The position numbers were made by a program, and so were the translations under genes. This document shows positions 9,571 to 18,087 of a DNA stretch of 64,000 nucleotides, piece by piece. Location: NCBI RefSeq assembly GCF_001270495.1, contig NZ_LGUR01000265.1, positions 62,001 through 126,000 of the forward strand, in the 5' to 3' direction. The notes under the pieces were generated by a model. The model was not told where the DNA came from, did not search any database, and worked only from the letters and a program-made list of their open reading frames with translations. Source of the stretch: Streptomyces viridochromogenes (GTDB taxonomy: Bacteria; Actinomycetota; Actinomycetes; Streptomycetales; Streptomycetaceae). Each line of letters starts with the position of its first letter. Within the stretch, counting starts at the first letter, position 1.

Positions 9571-12500
9571 TCAGTTGGTCCCGATCCTCGCCAGCAGATC
9601 CACGATCCGGCTCTGCACCTCGTTGCTCGTCGACCGCTCCGCCAGGAACAGCACCGTCTCGCCGGAGGCCAGCCGTGGTAGGTCGGCCTGGTCGACGGCG
9701 GCGGTGTAGACGACGAGCGGGGTGCGGTTGAGCTGCCCGTTCGCGCGCAGCCAGTCGACGATCCCGGCCCGGCGGTGATGCACCTGCATCAGGTCCATCA
9801 CGACCAGGTTCGGCCGGAAGTCCCCCGCCAGGGCCACCGCGTCCGCGTCACTCGCGGCCCGCGCCACCTGCATTCCGCGCCGCTCCAACGTCGCGGTCAG
9901 CGCCAGCGCGATCTCCGCGTGCTCCTCGATCAGCAGGACGCGCGGCGGGTGCTGCTCACTGTCCCGAGGCGCCAGCGCCTTGAGGAGTACGGCGGGATCG
10001 GCGCCGTACGCCGCCTCCCGCGAGGCCTGTCCGAGCCCCGCCGTCACCATCACCGGCACCGAGGCGGCGACCGCGGCCTGCCGCAACGACTGCAGCGCGG
10101 TCCGCGTGATCGGCCCGGTCAGCGGGTCGACGAACAGCGCGGCGGGGAACGCCGCGATCTGCGCGTCCACCTCCTCGCGCGAGTGCACGATCACCGGCCG
10201 GTAACCGCGGTCGCTCAGCGCCTGCTGGGTCGTCACATCCGGCGCGGGCCACACGAGCAGCCGCCGCGGGTTGTCGAGCGGCTCCGGCGGCAGTTCGTCG
10301 TCCATCGGCTGCGGCCGCGGAGTGTCGGCGACCTCGACGGCCCCACCCGGCCCGTCCAACGGCTCGGGCCCCTCGGCGGCGTTCTCGTCCGGGGCGCCTA
10401 TGGCGTACGACCGTCCGGCCCCCTCGGTCATCGGCGCGAGCCGCGACTGCTCTGCCATCGACGGCTGGGGCTGAGGCTGCCCGCCGAGCGACGGCTGGGC
10501 CGGAGCCTGCGGCTGAGGCTGGGCGGCGGGCACCGGCGGTTCGGCCGACGGATGCGGTCGCGCCGCCTGCTCCGCCGAGGCACCGGCCCGCGTGGCCGGG
10601 TCGGGCGGCGTACCGAGCTTGCGGCGCCGTCCGCCGTTGGTCTGGTGCGGGGGAGGCGTGGCCGACGACTGCGCGGCCGGCGCGGGCTGCTGCACCTGCG
10701 CCGCCTGCCGCGTGAACGGCACACCCTGCCCCAACGTCCGCACGCTGATCGCGCGACCCTGCGTCGAGTTCGGGTCGACGGGGGCGGCGGGGGCGCCCGG
10801 AGCACCGGCCTCGGCGGGCAGCGGCTGTGCCGCCGCCGCTTCCGGAGGCAGCGGGGTGCCCGGAGCCGGGGTGCCCGCGGCGGGCTGGGCCTGGACCGGC
10901 CGCGGAGGCTGCGCGGGCTGCGGGGCGGTCGGATTCGGCGGTACAGCGGTGGCGGCGACGTTCGCCGGTACGGCCGTCCCGGCGTCGGGGGTGTCATCCG
11001 CGGCGGGCCATGGCTGCGGGGCGGGAACGCCCTGGGCGCCAACTCCCTGGGCGGCAGGAGCGCCCTGCTCGGGTGCGCCCTGGCCGGGGGCCGCCTCGAC
11101 GGGCAGGGGCTGGCCGGGCAGGCGCTGGCCGGGAACCGGCTGGGGCTGACCCGGCGGTACCGGCGCCACCGGCCCCGGAGCACCCGGCGCAGGCGTCCCG
11201 GCCGCTTCCGCCGGCTGGCCCACGGCCCGTCGGCGACGCCCGGTCGGCGCGCTGGTGGGATGCGGCTGCGGCGGGGTGTGGTCCTCGGCCTGGTCGTGCG
11301 GCACGGCATCGTGCCGGCCCTCGTCGACGAGTACGTCCCCCGGAAAACCCTGCCCAGGAACCGGTGCCTGCCCAGGAACCGGTGCCTGCCCAGGAACCGG
11401 AGCCTGCCCGGGTACCTGTCCAGGAACCGGAACCGGTGCCTGTCCCGGAACCTGGGCCTGCCCGGGAACCTGCACCTGAGCCTGTCCCGGAGCCGCAGCC
11501 ACAGGTGCAGGCGCAGCCGCGGCGGGGGCCGGGGCCCCAGGCGCAGCCGGAGTCATACCCGCAGCCGCACCCGTGGCGGCCGCAGCCGCGGGCGCGTTCG
11601 GCTCGGCGGCACCGCCCGGTCCCTCCCCCGCCGGAGCGGGGGCGGCAGCGCGGTCCGCCTCGGCGGGCGGCAGGGCGAACACAGGACGGGGCCCGGCCTC
11701 CTGTGCCTGCGCGGCACCACGCTCGGCCGCCGTGGCCAGGGCACGTCGGCGCCGGCCCGTCGGCTGAGGAGCGTCGCCCGAGTCGGCCGTACCGGACCCG
11801 GAAGCCGTCTGGGCGGCACCGGCCGCAGGCAGGGCAGGCGGCAGAGCGTGCTGCTCCCCGCCGTCCCGCCGGGCGCGGCGTCCACTGGGCGCGGGCACGC
11901 CCTGCGGCGGTACGGTCCCGCCCAGGTTGTTCCCGGCGGCCGCGGTCCCCGCCGCATGCTCGGCGGCCGTGACGACGGCGCCCTCGGCGACGCCGTCCCC
12001 GCCATCCAGGCCGTCCCCGCCGGCCACGCCGTCCACACCGTTCTGGCCGTCCACACCGTTCTGGCCGTTCTCGGCCGGGCGTGCACGCCGCCGTCCGGTA
12101 CCGCCGGAGGGCTCGCCGCCCGCGTCCCCGGCACCAGCCCCTTGCGGGAGCTCGGGCGGGGCCGCGCGCCTGCGCCGACGCCCGGTGGGCGCCGCACCCT
12201 CGGCATCCCCGGGCGCGGAACCGCCCTCGGCGTCGGCACCGGGCATGTCGCTCTCCAGGAAGGCGTCGACGGAGGACCGCCGGGCCCGCCGCCGGCCACC
12301 GGCACCCTGCTCGACGTCCTGCTCGGCACCCGGGACAGCGCCCCCGGCCCCGTCACCGGCCTCGATGGCGGCGGGGCCGCCGGGGGCGGCGACAACGGCC
12401 CCGGCCCCACCCCCGATGGGCACTTCGAGGACGTACGCACTGCCGCTCATCCCCGGGACCTCGTGCGTCTGCAGCACACCGCCGTGTGCCCGCACGATCC

Positions 12501-14064
12501 CGCGCACGATCGGCTCGTGCACCGGGTCTCCCCCGGCATACGGCCCGCGCACCTCGATCCGTACGACCTCACCGCGCTGCGCCGCCGCGACGACGACGGT
12601 GTTGTCCATGTAACCGCCCGCCGACACGGGCGAGTTACCGGTCGCGTCGACCCCCGCGACATCCGCGACGAGATGCGCGAGCGCGGTGGCGAGTCGCTGC
12701 GGGTCCACCTCGGCCTCGATGGGCGGGGCGTGCACGGCGAACTGCACCCTCCCCGGGCCGATGAGCTCGACGGCACCGTCGACACCCGCGGCGACGACGG
12801 CGTCCAGCATCACCTTCGTCCGCACGACCCCCGCGCCACCGGTGTCGAGCTGCTGGTACCCGAGGACGTTGTCGATCAGAGTCGTGATGCGCGAGTAACC
12901 GGCCGACAGGTGGTGCAGCACCTGGTTGGCCTCGGGCCACAACTGCCCCGCGTCGTCCGCTGCGAGCGCGGCCAGTTCACGCCGGAGTTCGTCGAGCGGG
13001 CCCCGGAGCGAACGCGCGAGCAGCGTCAGCAGCTGCTCGTGCCGACCGGAGAGGGCCTCGTACCGGTCCTTCTCCCGCTCTCCGAGCGCGGCGTACCGCT
13101 CCTCGCCCGCCGCGAGTTCCTCCGCGTGCCGCTCCTGGAGTTCCTCCAGCTCGGCCACGTGCTTCTGCCGCAGGGCGGTCAGCTCGGAGGCGTGCTCCTC
13201 GGCGAGCCGCTCCAGCTCTTCCGCGTGCCGCTTCTCGTCGGCGGTCTTCTCCTCGGCGAGCGCGTCGTAGGGCCGCCGGTCGGCGAAGGTCATCACGGCG
13301 CCGACGAGTTGGTCGCCGTCACGCACCGGCGCGGTCGTCAGGTCGACCGGCACCTTGTCACCGTTCTTGGCGAACAGCACCTGCCCGCGCACCCGGTGCT
13401 TGCGCCCGGAGCGCAGGGTGTCGGCGAGCGGGGATTCCTCGTACGGGAAGGGGGAGCCGTCGGGCCGGGAGTGCAGGACGAGCGTGTGCAGCTCCCGACC
13501 GCCCAGATCACTGGCCCGATAACCCAGTATCTGAGCGGCGGCCGGATTGACGAGGACGATCCGCCCGTCGGTGTCGGTGCCGACGACACCCTCGGAGGCG
13601 GCCCGCAGGATCATCTCGGTCTGCCGCTGCGAACGCGCCAGCTCGGCCTCGGTGTCGACGGTCCCGGTCAGATCCCGTACGACGAGCATCAGCAGCTCGT
13701 CGCCGCTGTAGCCGTAGCTGTCGTAGGCCTGCTGGCCGTTCTCGAGATTCGCGGACGTGACCTCGACCGGGAACTCGGTCCCGTCGGTCCGCCGGGCCAT
13801 CATCCGGGTCGGCTTGGTCCGGCCCTGCGGGTCCATGTGGTCGGGCCGCCGCATGGATCCCGGAATCAGCTTCGAGTCGAACTGCGGCAGCAGATCGAGC
13901 AGCCCCCGGCCCACCAGTGCGGTCCCCGGCGCCTCGAAGGCCTCCAGGGCGATGGTGTTGGCGTTGACGACGGTCCCATTGGCGTTGACCAGCACCAACG
14001 CATCGGGAAGCGCGTCGAGTATGGCTGCGAGGCGAGCAGCGCCTCGGGATGGCCTGCTGCTCAC
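9571..14064 (-). CDS. Giant PAS-PAS / degenerate histidine kinase / disordered linker / receiver protein
   Basis: 1497 residues. Two PAS domains (about 9-130 and 150-265) are followed by a Glu-rich coiled coil (about 275-345) and a kinase-like region. Where the phospho-acceptor His should stand, the sequence reads LLARSLRGPLDELRREL, so the His is missing. ATPase motifs are weak: HEPIVRGIVRAHGGVL keeps only the last helix pattern. About residues 560-1260 are Pro/Ala/Gly-rich and probably disordered, with VPGQ repeats and at least seven Arg-rich motifs such as GRRRRRA. The C-terminus holds a first pseudo-receiver (about 1265-1370) and a second receiver (about 1375-1495) with the Asp in LVVMDLMQ but no canonical Lys near VLFLAERS. 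It is probably a signalling scaffold rather than an active kinase. Partner unknown. Confidence 0.85.
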   Translation of the reverse strand: MSSRPSRGAARLAAILDALPDALVLVNANGTVVNANTIALEAFEAPGTALVGRGLLDLLPQFDSKLIPGSMRRPDHMDPQGRTKPTRMMARRTDGTEFPVEVTSANLENGQQAYDSYGYSGDELLMLVVRDLTGTVDTEAELARSQRQTEMILRAASEGVVGTDTDGRIVLVNPAAAQILGYRASDLGGRELHTLVLHSRPDGSPFPYEESPLADTLRSGRKHRVRGQVLFAKNGDKVPVDLTTAPVRDGDQLVGAVMTFADRRPYDALAEEKTADEKRHAEELERLAEEHASELTALRQKHVAELEELQERHAEELAAGEERYAALGEREKDRYEALSGRHEQLLTLLARSLRGPLDELRRELAALAADDAGQLWPEANQVLHHLSAGYSRITTLIDNVLGYQQLDTGGAGVVRTKVMLDAVVAAGVDGAVELIGPGRVQFAVHAPPIEAEVDPQRLATALAHLVADVAGVDATGNSPVSAGGYMDNTVVVAAAQRGEVVRIEVRGPYAGGDPVHEPIVRGIVRAHGGVLQTHEVPGMSGSAYVLEVPIGGGAGAVVAAPGGPAAIEAGDGAGGAVPGAEQDVEQGAGGRRRARRSSVDAFLESDMPGADAEGGSAPGDAEGAAPTGRRRRRAAPPELPQGAGAGDAGGEPSGGTGRRRARPAENGQNGVDGQNGVDGVAGGDGLDGGDGVAEGAVVTAAEHAAGTAAAGNNLGGTVPPQGVPAPSGRRARRDGGEQHALPPALPAAGAAQTASGSGTADSGDAPQPTGRRRRALATAAERGAAQAQEAGPRPVFALPPAEADRAAAPAPAGEGPGGAAEPNAPAAAAATGAAAGMTPAAPGAPAPAAAAPAPVAAAPGQAQVQVPGQAQVPGQAPVPVPGQVPGQAPVPGQAPVPGQAPVPGQGFPGDVLVDEGRHDAVPHDQAEDHTPPQPHPTSAPTGRRRRAVGQPAEAAGTPAPGAPGPVAPVPPGQPQPVPGQRLPGQPLPVEAAPGQGAPEQGAPAAQGVGAQGVPAPQPWPAADDTPDAGTAVPANVAATAVPPNPTAPQPAQPPRPVQAQPAAGTPAPGTPLPPEAAAAQPLPAEAGAPGAPAAPVDPNSTQGRAISVRTLGQGVPFTRQAAQVQQPAPAAQSSATPPPHQTNGGRRRKLGTPPDPATRAGASAEQAARPHPSAEPPVPAAQPQPQAPAQPSLGGQPQPQPSMAEQSRLAPMTEGAGRSYAIGAPDENAAEGPEPLDGPGGAVEVADTPRPQPMDDELPPEPLDNPRRLLVWPAPDVTTQQALSDRGYRPVIVHSREEVDAQIAAFPAALFVDPLTGPITRTALQSLRQAAVAASVPVMVTAGLGQASREAAYGADPAVLLKALAPRDSEQHPPRVLLIEEHAEIALALTATLERRGMQVARAASDADAVALAGDFRPNLVVMDLMQVHHRRAGIVDWLRANGQLNRTPLVVYTAAVDQADLPRLASGETVLFLAERSTSNEVQSRIVDLLARIGTN
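11353..11406. repeat. 18-base tandem repeat encoding VPGQ-type units
   Basis: Three consecutive 18-base copies (11353-11370, 11371-11388, 11389-11406; the last differs at one base) sit in the disordered linker of the PAS/receiver gene. Degenerate copies continue to about 11480. Confidence 0.85.
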
Positions 14065-14401
14065 GAGACGCTTCCTCCCTGTTACCGCACCTTGCCGACC
14101 GCTCGGGCCATCTTGCCAACCGGCCCGCGGCGTGTCACGCGAGGGAGTCTAAGGGCTGGGGTTGCGCTCGCGACGCCGGATGAGAGGCAGGTCGCACGAC
14201 GAAGTGACCCAGAACGTATGTCCGCCTGTGCGGACGTCCTTTCCTGTGTCCTTCCCGCGTCCTCTCTGCGTCCTTCCTGCACCGTTCCCGCGTCATCGCG
14301 GCTTCGCGAGACCTTCGCGGGACTTTTACGGGGCCGGTGCTTCCTCCATGGAATGTCTGTGCGACGACGTACCGGATCCCCTGCTTCCCTGACGGAGCGG
14401 G
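14065..14401. other. Intergenic region with 11-base-period pyrimidine-rich repeats
   Basis: No gene is supported here. It must contain the promoter of the giant PAS protein (minus strand). Bases 14236-14302 consist of one 12-base and five 11-base related units, mostly GTCCTTCCTGC-like. The same period recurs in other intergenic stretches of this window. Confidence 0.7.
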
Positions 14402-14908
14402 CTACGGCCGCCCCTCCTGCCGCAGGTCGGGAAGGAGCGGCACGAGCCGGTCCCACCGTGCGATCTCGCACCCGTCACCGCGGTCGTACCGCGCGTCGAC
14501 GGGGCGTCCGGCCCAGGTGCCGGTGACATGGGCGGTGGCCGAGCCGCCGTACTGCATGGTGCAGAAGCTGCCCTGCGGTACGGGAGCGAAGGCGTCCTTG
14601 CCCCACCGGGTACCGCGATCCAGCGCGGCACAGGCGCCGCCGGCGTCGGGGTGGTCGCCGCCGGCCGGATGACAGGACAGCTCGTAGGTCCCGTCGGCAT
14701 CGGCGCCGGCGCCGCGGACGGTGACGGTGAGGTGGTCGCCGGGGCGGTCGGGGGCCTGGAGGGACGGGGACAGGAGGGGGAGCGGCGCGGCCTGCGCGTG
14801 TGCGGCCGGCACGACGGAGCTGGAGCCGACGGCGACGAGGGAACCGGCGGTGACGAGGAGGACCCGGCGAAGGCGCCAGGCCGGGACGGAACGGTTGACC
14901 TGCAACAT
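14402..14908 (-). CDS. Subtilisin inhibitor-like (SSI-family) secreted protease inhibitor
   Basis: 168 residues from the ATG at 14908. A signal peptide (RRVLLVTAGSLVAVGSSSVV, cut near PAAHAQA) leads into an SSI-like domain: LTVTVRGAGADADGTYELSC, the second Cys in GGACAALDRG, the reactive loop FCTMQYGGSA with Met at the likely P1 site, TGTWAGRPVDARYDR, and a fourth Cys in GDGCEIARW. Four Cys match the two disulfides of SSI. SSI proteins inhibit extracellular serine proteases and transglutaminase-activating proteases. The strands are shorter than in classical SSI, so target specificity is uncertain. It lies alone on the minus strand. Confidence 0.83.
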   Translation of the reverse strand: MLQVNRSVPAWRLRRVLLVTAGSLVAVGSSSVVPAAHAQAAPLPLLSPSLQAPDRPGDHLTVTVRGAGADADGTYELSCHPAGGDHPDAGGACAALDRGTRWGKDAFAPVPQGSFCTMQYGGSATAHVTGTWAGRPVDARYDRGDGCEIARWDRLVPLLPDLRQEGRP

Positions 14909-15112
14909 GACCTGACTAACGCCGTACGACTCCGTACGTTGCGCCCACCCCTGGGACGTCGCTCCCCTGCACCACACGCCCCTCGAAGCACGCCGAGAAG
15001 AGCTTTGCCCTGCGGCCACCCCGCCTAGTACCGTGGAGGTCGATTGGTGACAGCACGCTCGACTGTGTCATCATCTGCACGCACCACTCGCGCTCGCGCG
15101 AGCGGCTGTGCT

Positions 15113-15203
15113 GGAGGCGTCGCCTAGTCCGGTCTATGGCGCCGCACTGCTAATGCGGTTTGGGCCTTAAAGCCCATCGAGGGTTCAAATCCCTCCGCCT
15201 CCG
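15113..15203 (+). tRNA. tRNA-Ser (anticodon GCU)
   Basis: A 91-base class II tRNA. Acceptor GGAGGCG pairs perfectly with CGCCTCC at 15196-15202. The anticodon loop CTGCTAA gives GCT. Long variable arm. T-loop GTTCAAATC. No encoded CCA. A terminator follows at 15214. Confidence 0.95.
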
Positions 15204-15213
15204 CGCTCGATCA

Positions 15214-15244
15214 CGAAGCCCCGGTCCACTGGACCGGGGCTTCG
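15214..15244 (+). terminator. Terminator after tRNA-Ser(GCU)
   Basis: A 14-base perfect stem (15214-15227 with 15231-15244) with a three-base loop is followed by TCGTTTTC. Confidence 0.85.
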
Positions 15245-15413
15245 TCGTTTTCGCACCGCTCGCGGGGGTGCCCTCTGAAGGCCTCATCGGGCTGTTTTCG
15301 CAGGTCACAATGGGTGCGCCTAATGGATTTCACATGGCGGCGGCAGTCATGTAATGTTCTTCCTGTCGCCGCGAGCGGGCCGGAAGGGCCGGGAGCGGCG
15401 GAAAACAGAACAA

Positions 15414-15486
15414 GCACTCGTAGCTTAACGGATAGAGCATCTGACTACGGATCAGAAGGTTGCAGGTTCGAATCCTGCCGAGTGCA
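15414..15486 (+). tRNA. tRNA-Arg (anticodon ACG)
   Basis: A 73-base tRNA. Acceptor GCACTCG pairs with CGAGTGC (15479-15485). The anticodon loop CTACGGA gives ACG. T-loop GTTCGAATC. No encoded CCA. Confidence 0.95.
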
Positions 15487-15495
15487 CAGCACGTC

Positions 15496-15527
15496 AAAGG
15501 CCCTGTGGAGTGATCCACAGGGCCTTT
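15496..15527 (+). terminator. Terminator after tRNA-Arg(ACG)
   Basis: A 14-base perfect stem (15496-15509 with 15514-15527) closes on a GTGA loop and ends in TTT. Confidence 0.85.
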
Positions 15528-15581
15528 GCTTTATGCCCTGACGTCAGTCCGCCTGACCCTTCCTCGCTACGATCCCTGCCC

Positions 15582-16133
15582 ATGGATACCAGGGGTGGGG
15601 ATTCCATCCATCAGAACACGGACTTCGGTACGGCCGTGGAGTTCGTCTACCGGCCAACGGCAGCGGACTTCGAAGAGGCGCTCCGTGCACGAGCTCGTCG
15701 GTCACCGTCGGGGCGGGCTCAGGCACTCATGGCGCCGCTCACGGCAGCCGCCGCTGTGAGTGTCTTCTCGGTTCTGCAGGATGCCTCGCTGCCCGTGTGG
15801 ACCATCTCGCTGGTGATCACCGTGCCCATCGCGTTCTGGGCCACTGTGCGAGGACTGCGCACCATGGCCCGCCGGATGTTCAGCATTGTGGAGCCATACG
15901 GGCAGTGCCGAGTGGTGGCCGACGACCGGGGTGCGGTCACCACCGGCGAGCGGGCGTCCTTCAGCATGGACTGGACGGTGTCCCGGGAGTATCTGGAGAC
16001 GCCCGGACTCTTCGTGCTCCTTGGCGGTGACCGCTCGGCCGGAGTCGCGATACTGCCCAAGCGGGGTGCTCAGGACCCTGCGGACGTTGACCGGCTCCGG
16101 ACGATCCTGGACCGGAACCTGAAGCGGCTCTAG
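15582..16133 (+). CDS. YcxB-like family membrane-associated protein
   Basis: 183 residues starting at ATG 15582. Two hydrophobic segments (about residues 50-65 and 70-88, with LPVWTISLVITVPIAFWATV) separate a short N-terminal strand region (VEFVYRPTAADF) from a C-terminal YcxB-like domain with the pattern FSMDWTVSREYLETPGLFVL, GVAILPKRGAQDPADVDRL and a final basic helix. YcxB-like proteins have no assigned reaction. The gene stands alone. Confidence 0.75.
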   Translation: MDTRGGDSIHQNTDFGTAVEFVYRPTAADFEEALRARARRSPSGRAQALMAPLTAAAAVSVFSVLQDASLPVWTISLVITVPIAFWATVRGLRTMARRMFSIVEPYGQCRVVADDRGAVTTGERASFSMDWTVSREYLETPGLFVLLGGDRSAGVAILPKRGAQDPADVDRLRTILDRNLKRL

Positions 16134-16205
16134 GCGGCTGCGGGGATTCCGGACGCGCCGTCATCGGCCCTATATCGGCTGACCTCGGAATGTGTGGTTC
16201 GCGAG

Positions 16206-16640
16206 TCAGTCGAGGCAGAACTCGTTGCCCTCGACGTCCTGCATCGTGATGCACGACTCGTTGTCGTCGTCGGCGGGCAGTAGTTGCACGCGTACCGCGC
16301 CGAGTGCGACCAGTCGTGCGCATTCGGCCTCAAGCGTGGCGAGGCGCTCTTCACCCACGAGTCCGGTGCCGACCCGCACGTCGAGATGCACCCGGTTCTT
16401 GACGACCTTGCCTTCGGGGACGCGCTGGAAGAACAGTCGCGGGCCGACACCTGAAGGATCGCTGCACGCGAACCACGAGCCCCGTTCCTCGGCCGGCAGC
16501 GAGCTTTCGTAGTCGTCCCAAGTGGCGAACCCCGACGGTGGCGGCGGTACGACGTACCCCAACACCTCGCACCAGAAGCGAGCGACACGCTCAGGTTCTG
16601 CGCAGTCGAAAGTGACTTGGAACTGCTTGATCGACGCCAT
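16206..16640 (-). CDS. VOC (glyoxalase/bleomycin-resistance fold) family protein
   Basis: 144 residues from ATG 16640 (MASIKQFQVTFDCAEPERVARF). Two beta-alpha-beta-beta-beta modules are visible: the N-terminal one with FDCAEPERVARFWCEVLGY, and the second beginning NRVHLDVRVG and ending MQDVEGNEFCLD with the metal-type Glu. The family includes dioxygenases, glyoxalases and drug-sequestering proteins; this subgroup is uncharacterised. It is monocistronic. Confidence 0.88.
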   Translation of the reverse strand: MASIKQFQVTFDCAEPERVARFWCEVLGYVVPPPPSGFATWDDYESSLPAEERGSWFACSDPSGVGPRLFFQRVPEGKVVKNRVHLDVRVGTGLVGEERLATLEAECARLVALGAVRVQLLPADDDNESCITMQDVEGNEFCLD

Positions 16641-16709
16641 CGGTCCACCATAGCGGGGGGTTCCGTTGCTCAATTCCCGGTGGTTGTGCGGAGGTTGGCG
16701 TGCTGTTCC

Positions 16710-16928
16710 TCACCTCCAGTTCCTTTCCTCACGGCCCAGGCTCCGGAGCTCCCACCATGCCGCCGGTGTTCTTTCGCGCTGCTGCCAGTAAGGGTGGAAC
16801 AGGACCGCGGTCGACAGCCTGTACAGGCGCCGGCGCAGCTCGGTTCGGCCGGGCCGCTCGGCGAGCTGGTGGTAGGTGTGGCTCCACTCCTGCTGTGCCT
16901 GGACGAGATCGTCGGGGAACGGTCGCAT
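16710..16928 (-). CDS. Small conserved hypothetical protein, 72 residues
   Basis: Starts at ATG 16928 (MRPFPDDLVQAQQEWSHTY). It is mostly helical and charged with a Trp/Arg-rich C-terminal half (LYRLSTAVLFHPYW, then RTPAAWWELRSLGREER). I recognise it as a type of small protein common in Streptomyces but know no function. Confidence 0.65.
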   Translation of the reverse strand: MRPFPDDLVQAQQEWSHTYHQLAERPGRTELRRRLYRLSTAVLFHPYWQQRERTPAAWWELRSLGREERNWR

Positions 16929-16996
16929 GGCTGAATTCAATCATGTGTTCGATTTTTTATGCCATCGCCATGGCGCCCGCGCCGTGCCGCCCGCCG

Positions 16997-17968
16997 TCAG
17001 GCGATGAGCGGGCCGGCCACCTTCAGTTCATCGTGGTCGATCAGCCAGCGGACGGACTCGAGCACGGCGGCTTCCGGTTCGTAGCGCGGTGCGTAGGCGA
17101 GGCGGGTCCTGGCCTTCTCGATGGTGAGGCAATGGCTGCGGTGGAGGTGCTCCCAGCTGCTCTCGGCGTGCTCAGGCGTCGTGGTCCGGCGGAACTCCTC
17201 CCAGGTCACCGGGTCCAGCGACGCGGTCTGGCCGAACCAGCCGGCCGCGACACGGGCGAAGCCGCGGACGTTCAGTGCGGTGGGGGCGACGACGTTGAAG
17301 TCCTCTCCCGCTGCCGCGTCCCGGTGCTGGATGGCTTGTTCAAAGGCCTGTGCGACGTCGTCGGCGTGGACGTGGTGCATCAGCTCGACACCGGTGCCGG
17401 GGATCCGTAGCGGCTGCCCGGCCGAGAGCGTCGACCAGACCGCGGGGTCGAGGTTTCCCAGTGGGCCGATGGGGTGCCAGCCGGGCCCGACGATGTGCCC
17501 GGGGTGCAGGGACGTGGTCACCAGGCCGCCGGAAGCGGTCTCCTCCTTCAGCATCCGTGCGATCCGGTCCTTCTGGATGCCGTACTCCCCGACCGGGGTG
17601 GTGCCCGTGCTCTCGGAGATCGGCAGCTTGTCGCTGGGGCCGTAGCGCCACAGGGTTCCGCAGTGCAGCAGGTGTCCGACCTCGCCGCGGAGACGTTCGA
17701 CCAGTGCGGTGGCCGATTCCACGGTGAAGCAGACCAGGTCGACTACGGCGTCCGGGGCCAGCGCGGCCACCTTGTCGCCGAAAGTGCCCTCGCCGTCCTC
17801 CCGCTCCCGGTCGGCGGCGACGTGGCGCACCTGCTGCCATTCGGGAGCATCGGCGTAGGGGGTGCGGCTGCCGCGGCTGATGCCGATCACTTCGTGGCCG
17901 GCCCGCACCAGCCGAGGGACGAGGAAGGTGCCGATGTGGCCGCTGCCGCCGATGACGACGATTCGCAT
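16997..17968 (-). CDS. NAD-dependent epimerase/dehydratase (extended SDR) family protein
   Basis: 323 residues. The N-terminal Rossmann motif is GGSGHIG at residues 7-13. Further features are PDAVVDLVCFTVESA, a HCGTLWRYGPS strand where the catalytic Ser/Thr region lies, GEYGIQKDRIA supplying the YxxxK (Tyr-Gly-Ile-Gln-Lys), and HPGHIVGPGWHP. It is therefore a catalytically complete extended SDR, probably acting on a sugar nucleotide or similar substrate. Its 5' flank contains an array of 11-base repeats. Confidence 0.88.
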   Translation of the reverse strand: MRIVVIGGSGHIGTFLVPRLVRAGHEVIGISRGSRTPYADAPEWQQVRHVAADREREDGEGTFGDKVAALAPDAVVDLVCFTVESATALVERLRGEVGHLLHCGTLWRYGPSDKLPISESTGTTPVGEYGIQKDRIARMLKEETASGGLVTTSLHPGHIVGPGWHPIGPLGNLDPAVWSTLSAGQPLRIPGTGVELMHHVHADDVAQAFEQAIQHRDAAAGEDFNVVAPTALNVRGFARVAAGWFGQTASLDPVTWEEFRRTTTPEHAESSWEHLHRSHCLTIEKARTRLAYAPRYEPEAAVLESVRWLIDHDELKVAGPLIA

Positions 17969-17992
17969 GCTGGTCCAATCAGTTCAATGTCA

Positions 17993-18066
17993 GATCAGTG
18001 CCGGATCGATAGATCAGTGCAGGATCAGGGCCGGATCAGTGCAGGATCAGGGCCGGATCAATGTCG
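17993..18066. repeat. Array of 11-base GATCAGxGCxG units
   Basis: Six 11-base units (17993, 18012, 18023, 18034, 18045 and 18056) with one shortened unit at 18004-18011 lie between the SDR gene start and the MASE1 gene end. Each begins GATCA. The array starts 25 bases upstream of the SDR start codon. Confidence 0.88.
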
Positions 18067-18087
18067 GATGGGGGTCGCATTCCCGGC

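Noticed and set aside
11340..11480. CRISPR-like array
   Set aside because: The 18-base repeats are adjacent without spacers and encode a VPGQ linker in frame.
9775..14526. 1583-codon open frame on the plus strand
   Set aside because: It is the antisense shadow of the PAS/receiver gene, created by high-GC third positions. Its translation is Arg/Gly/Leu-rich without domains.
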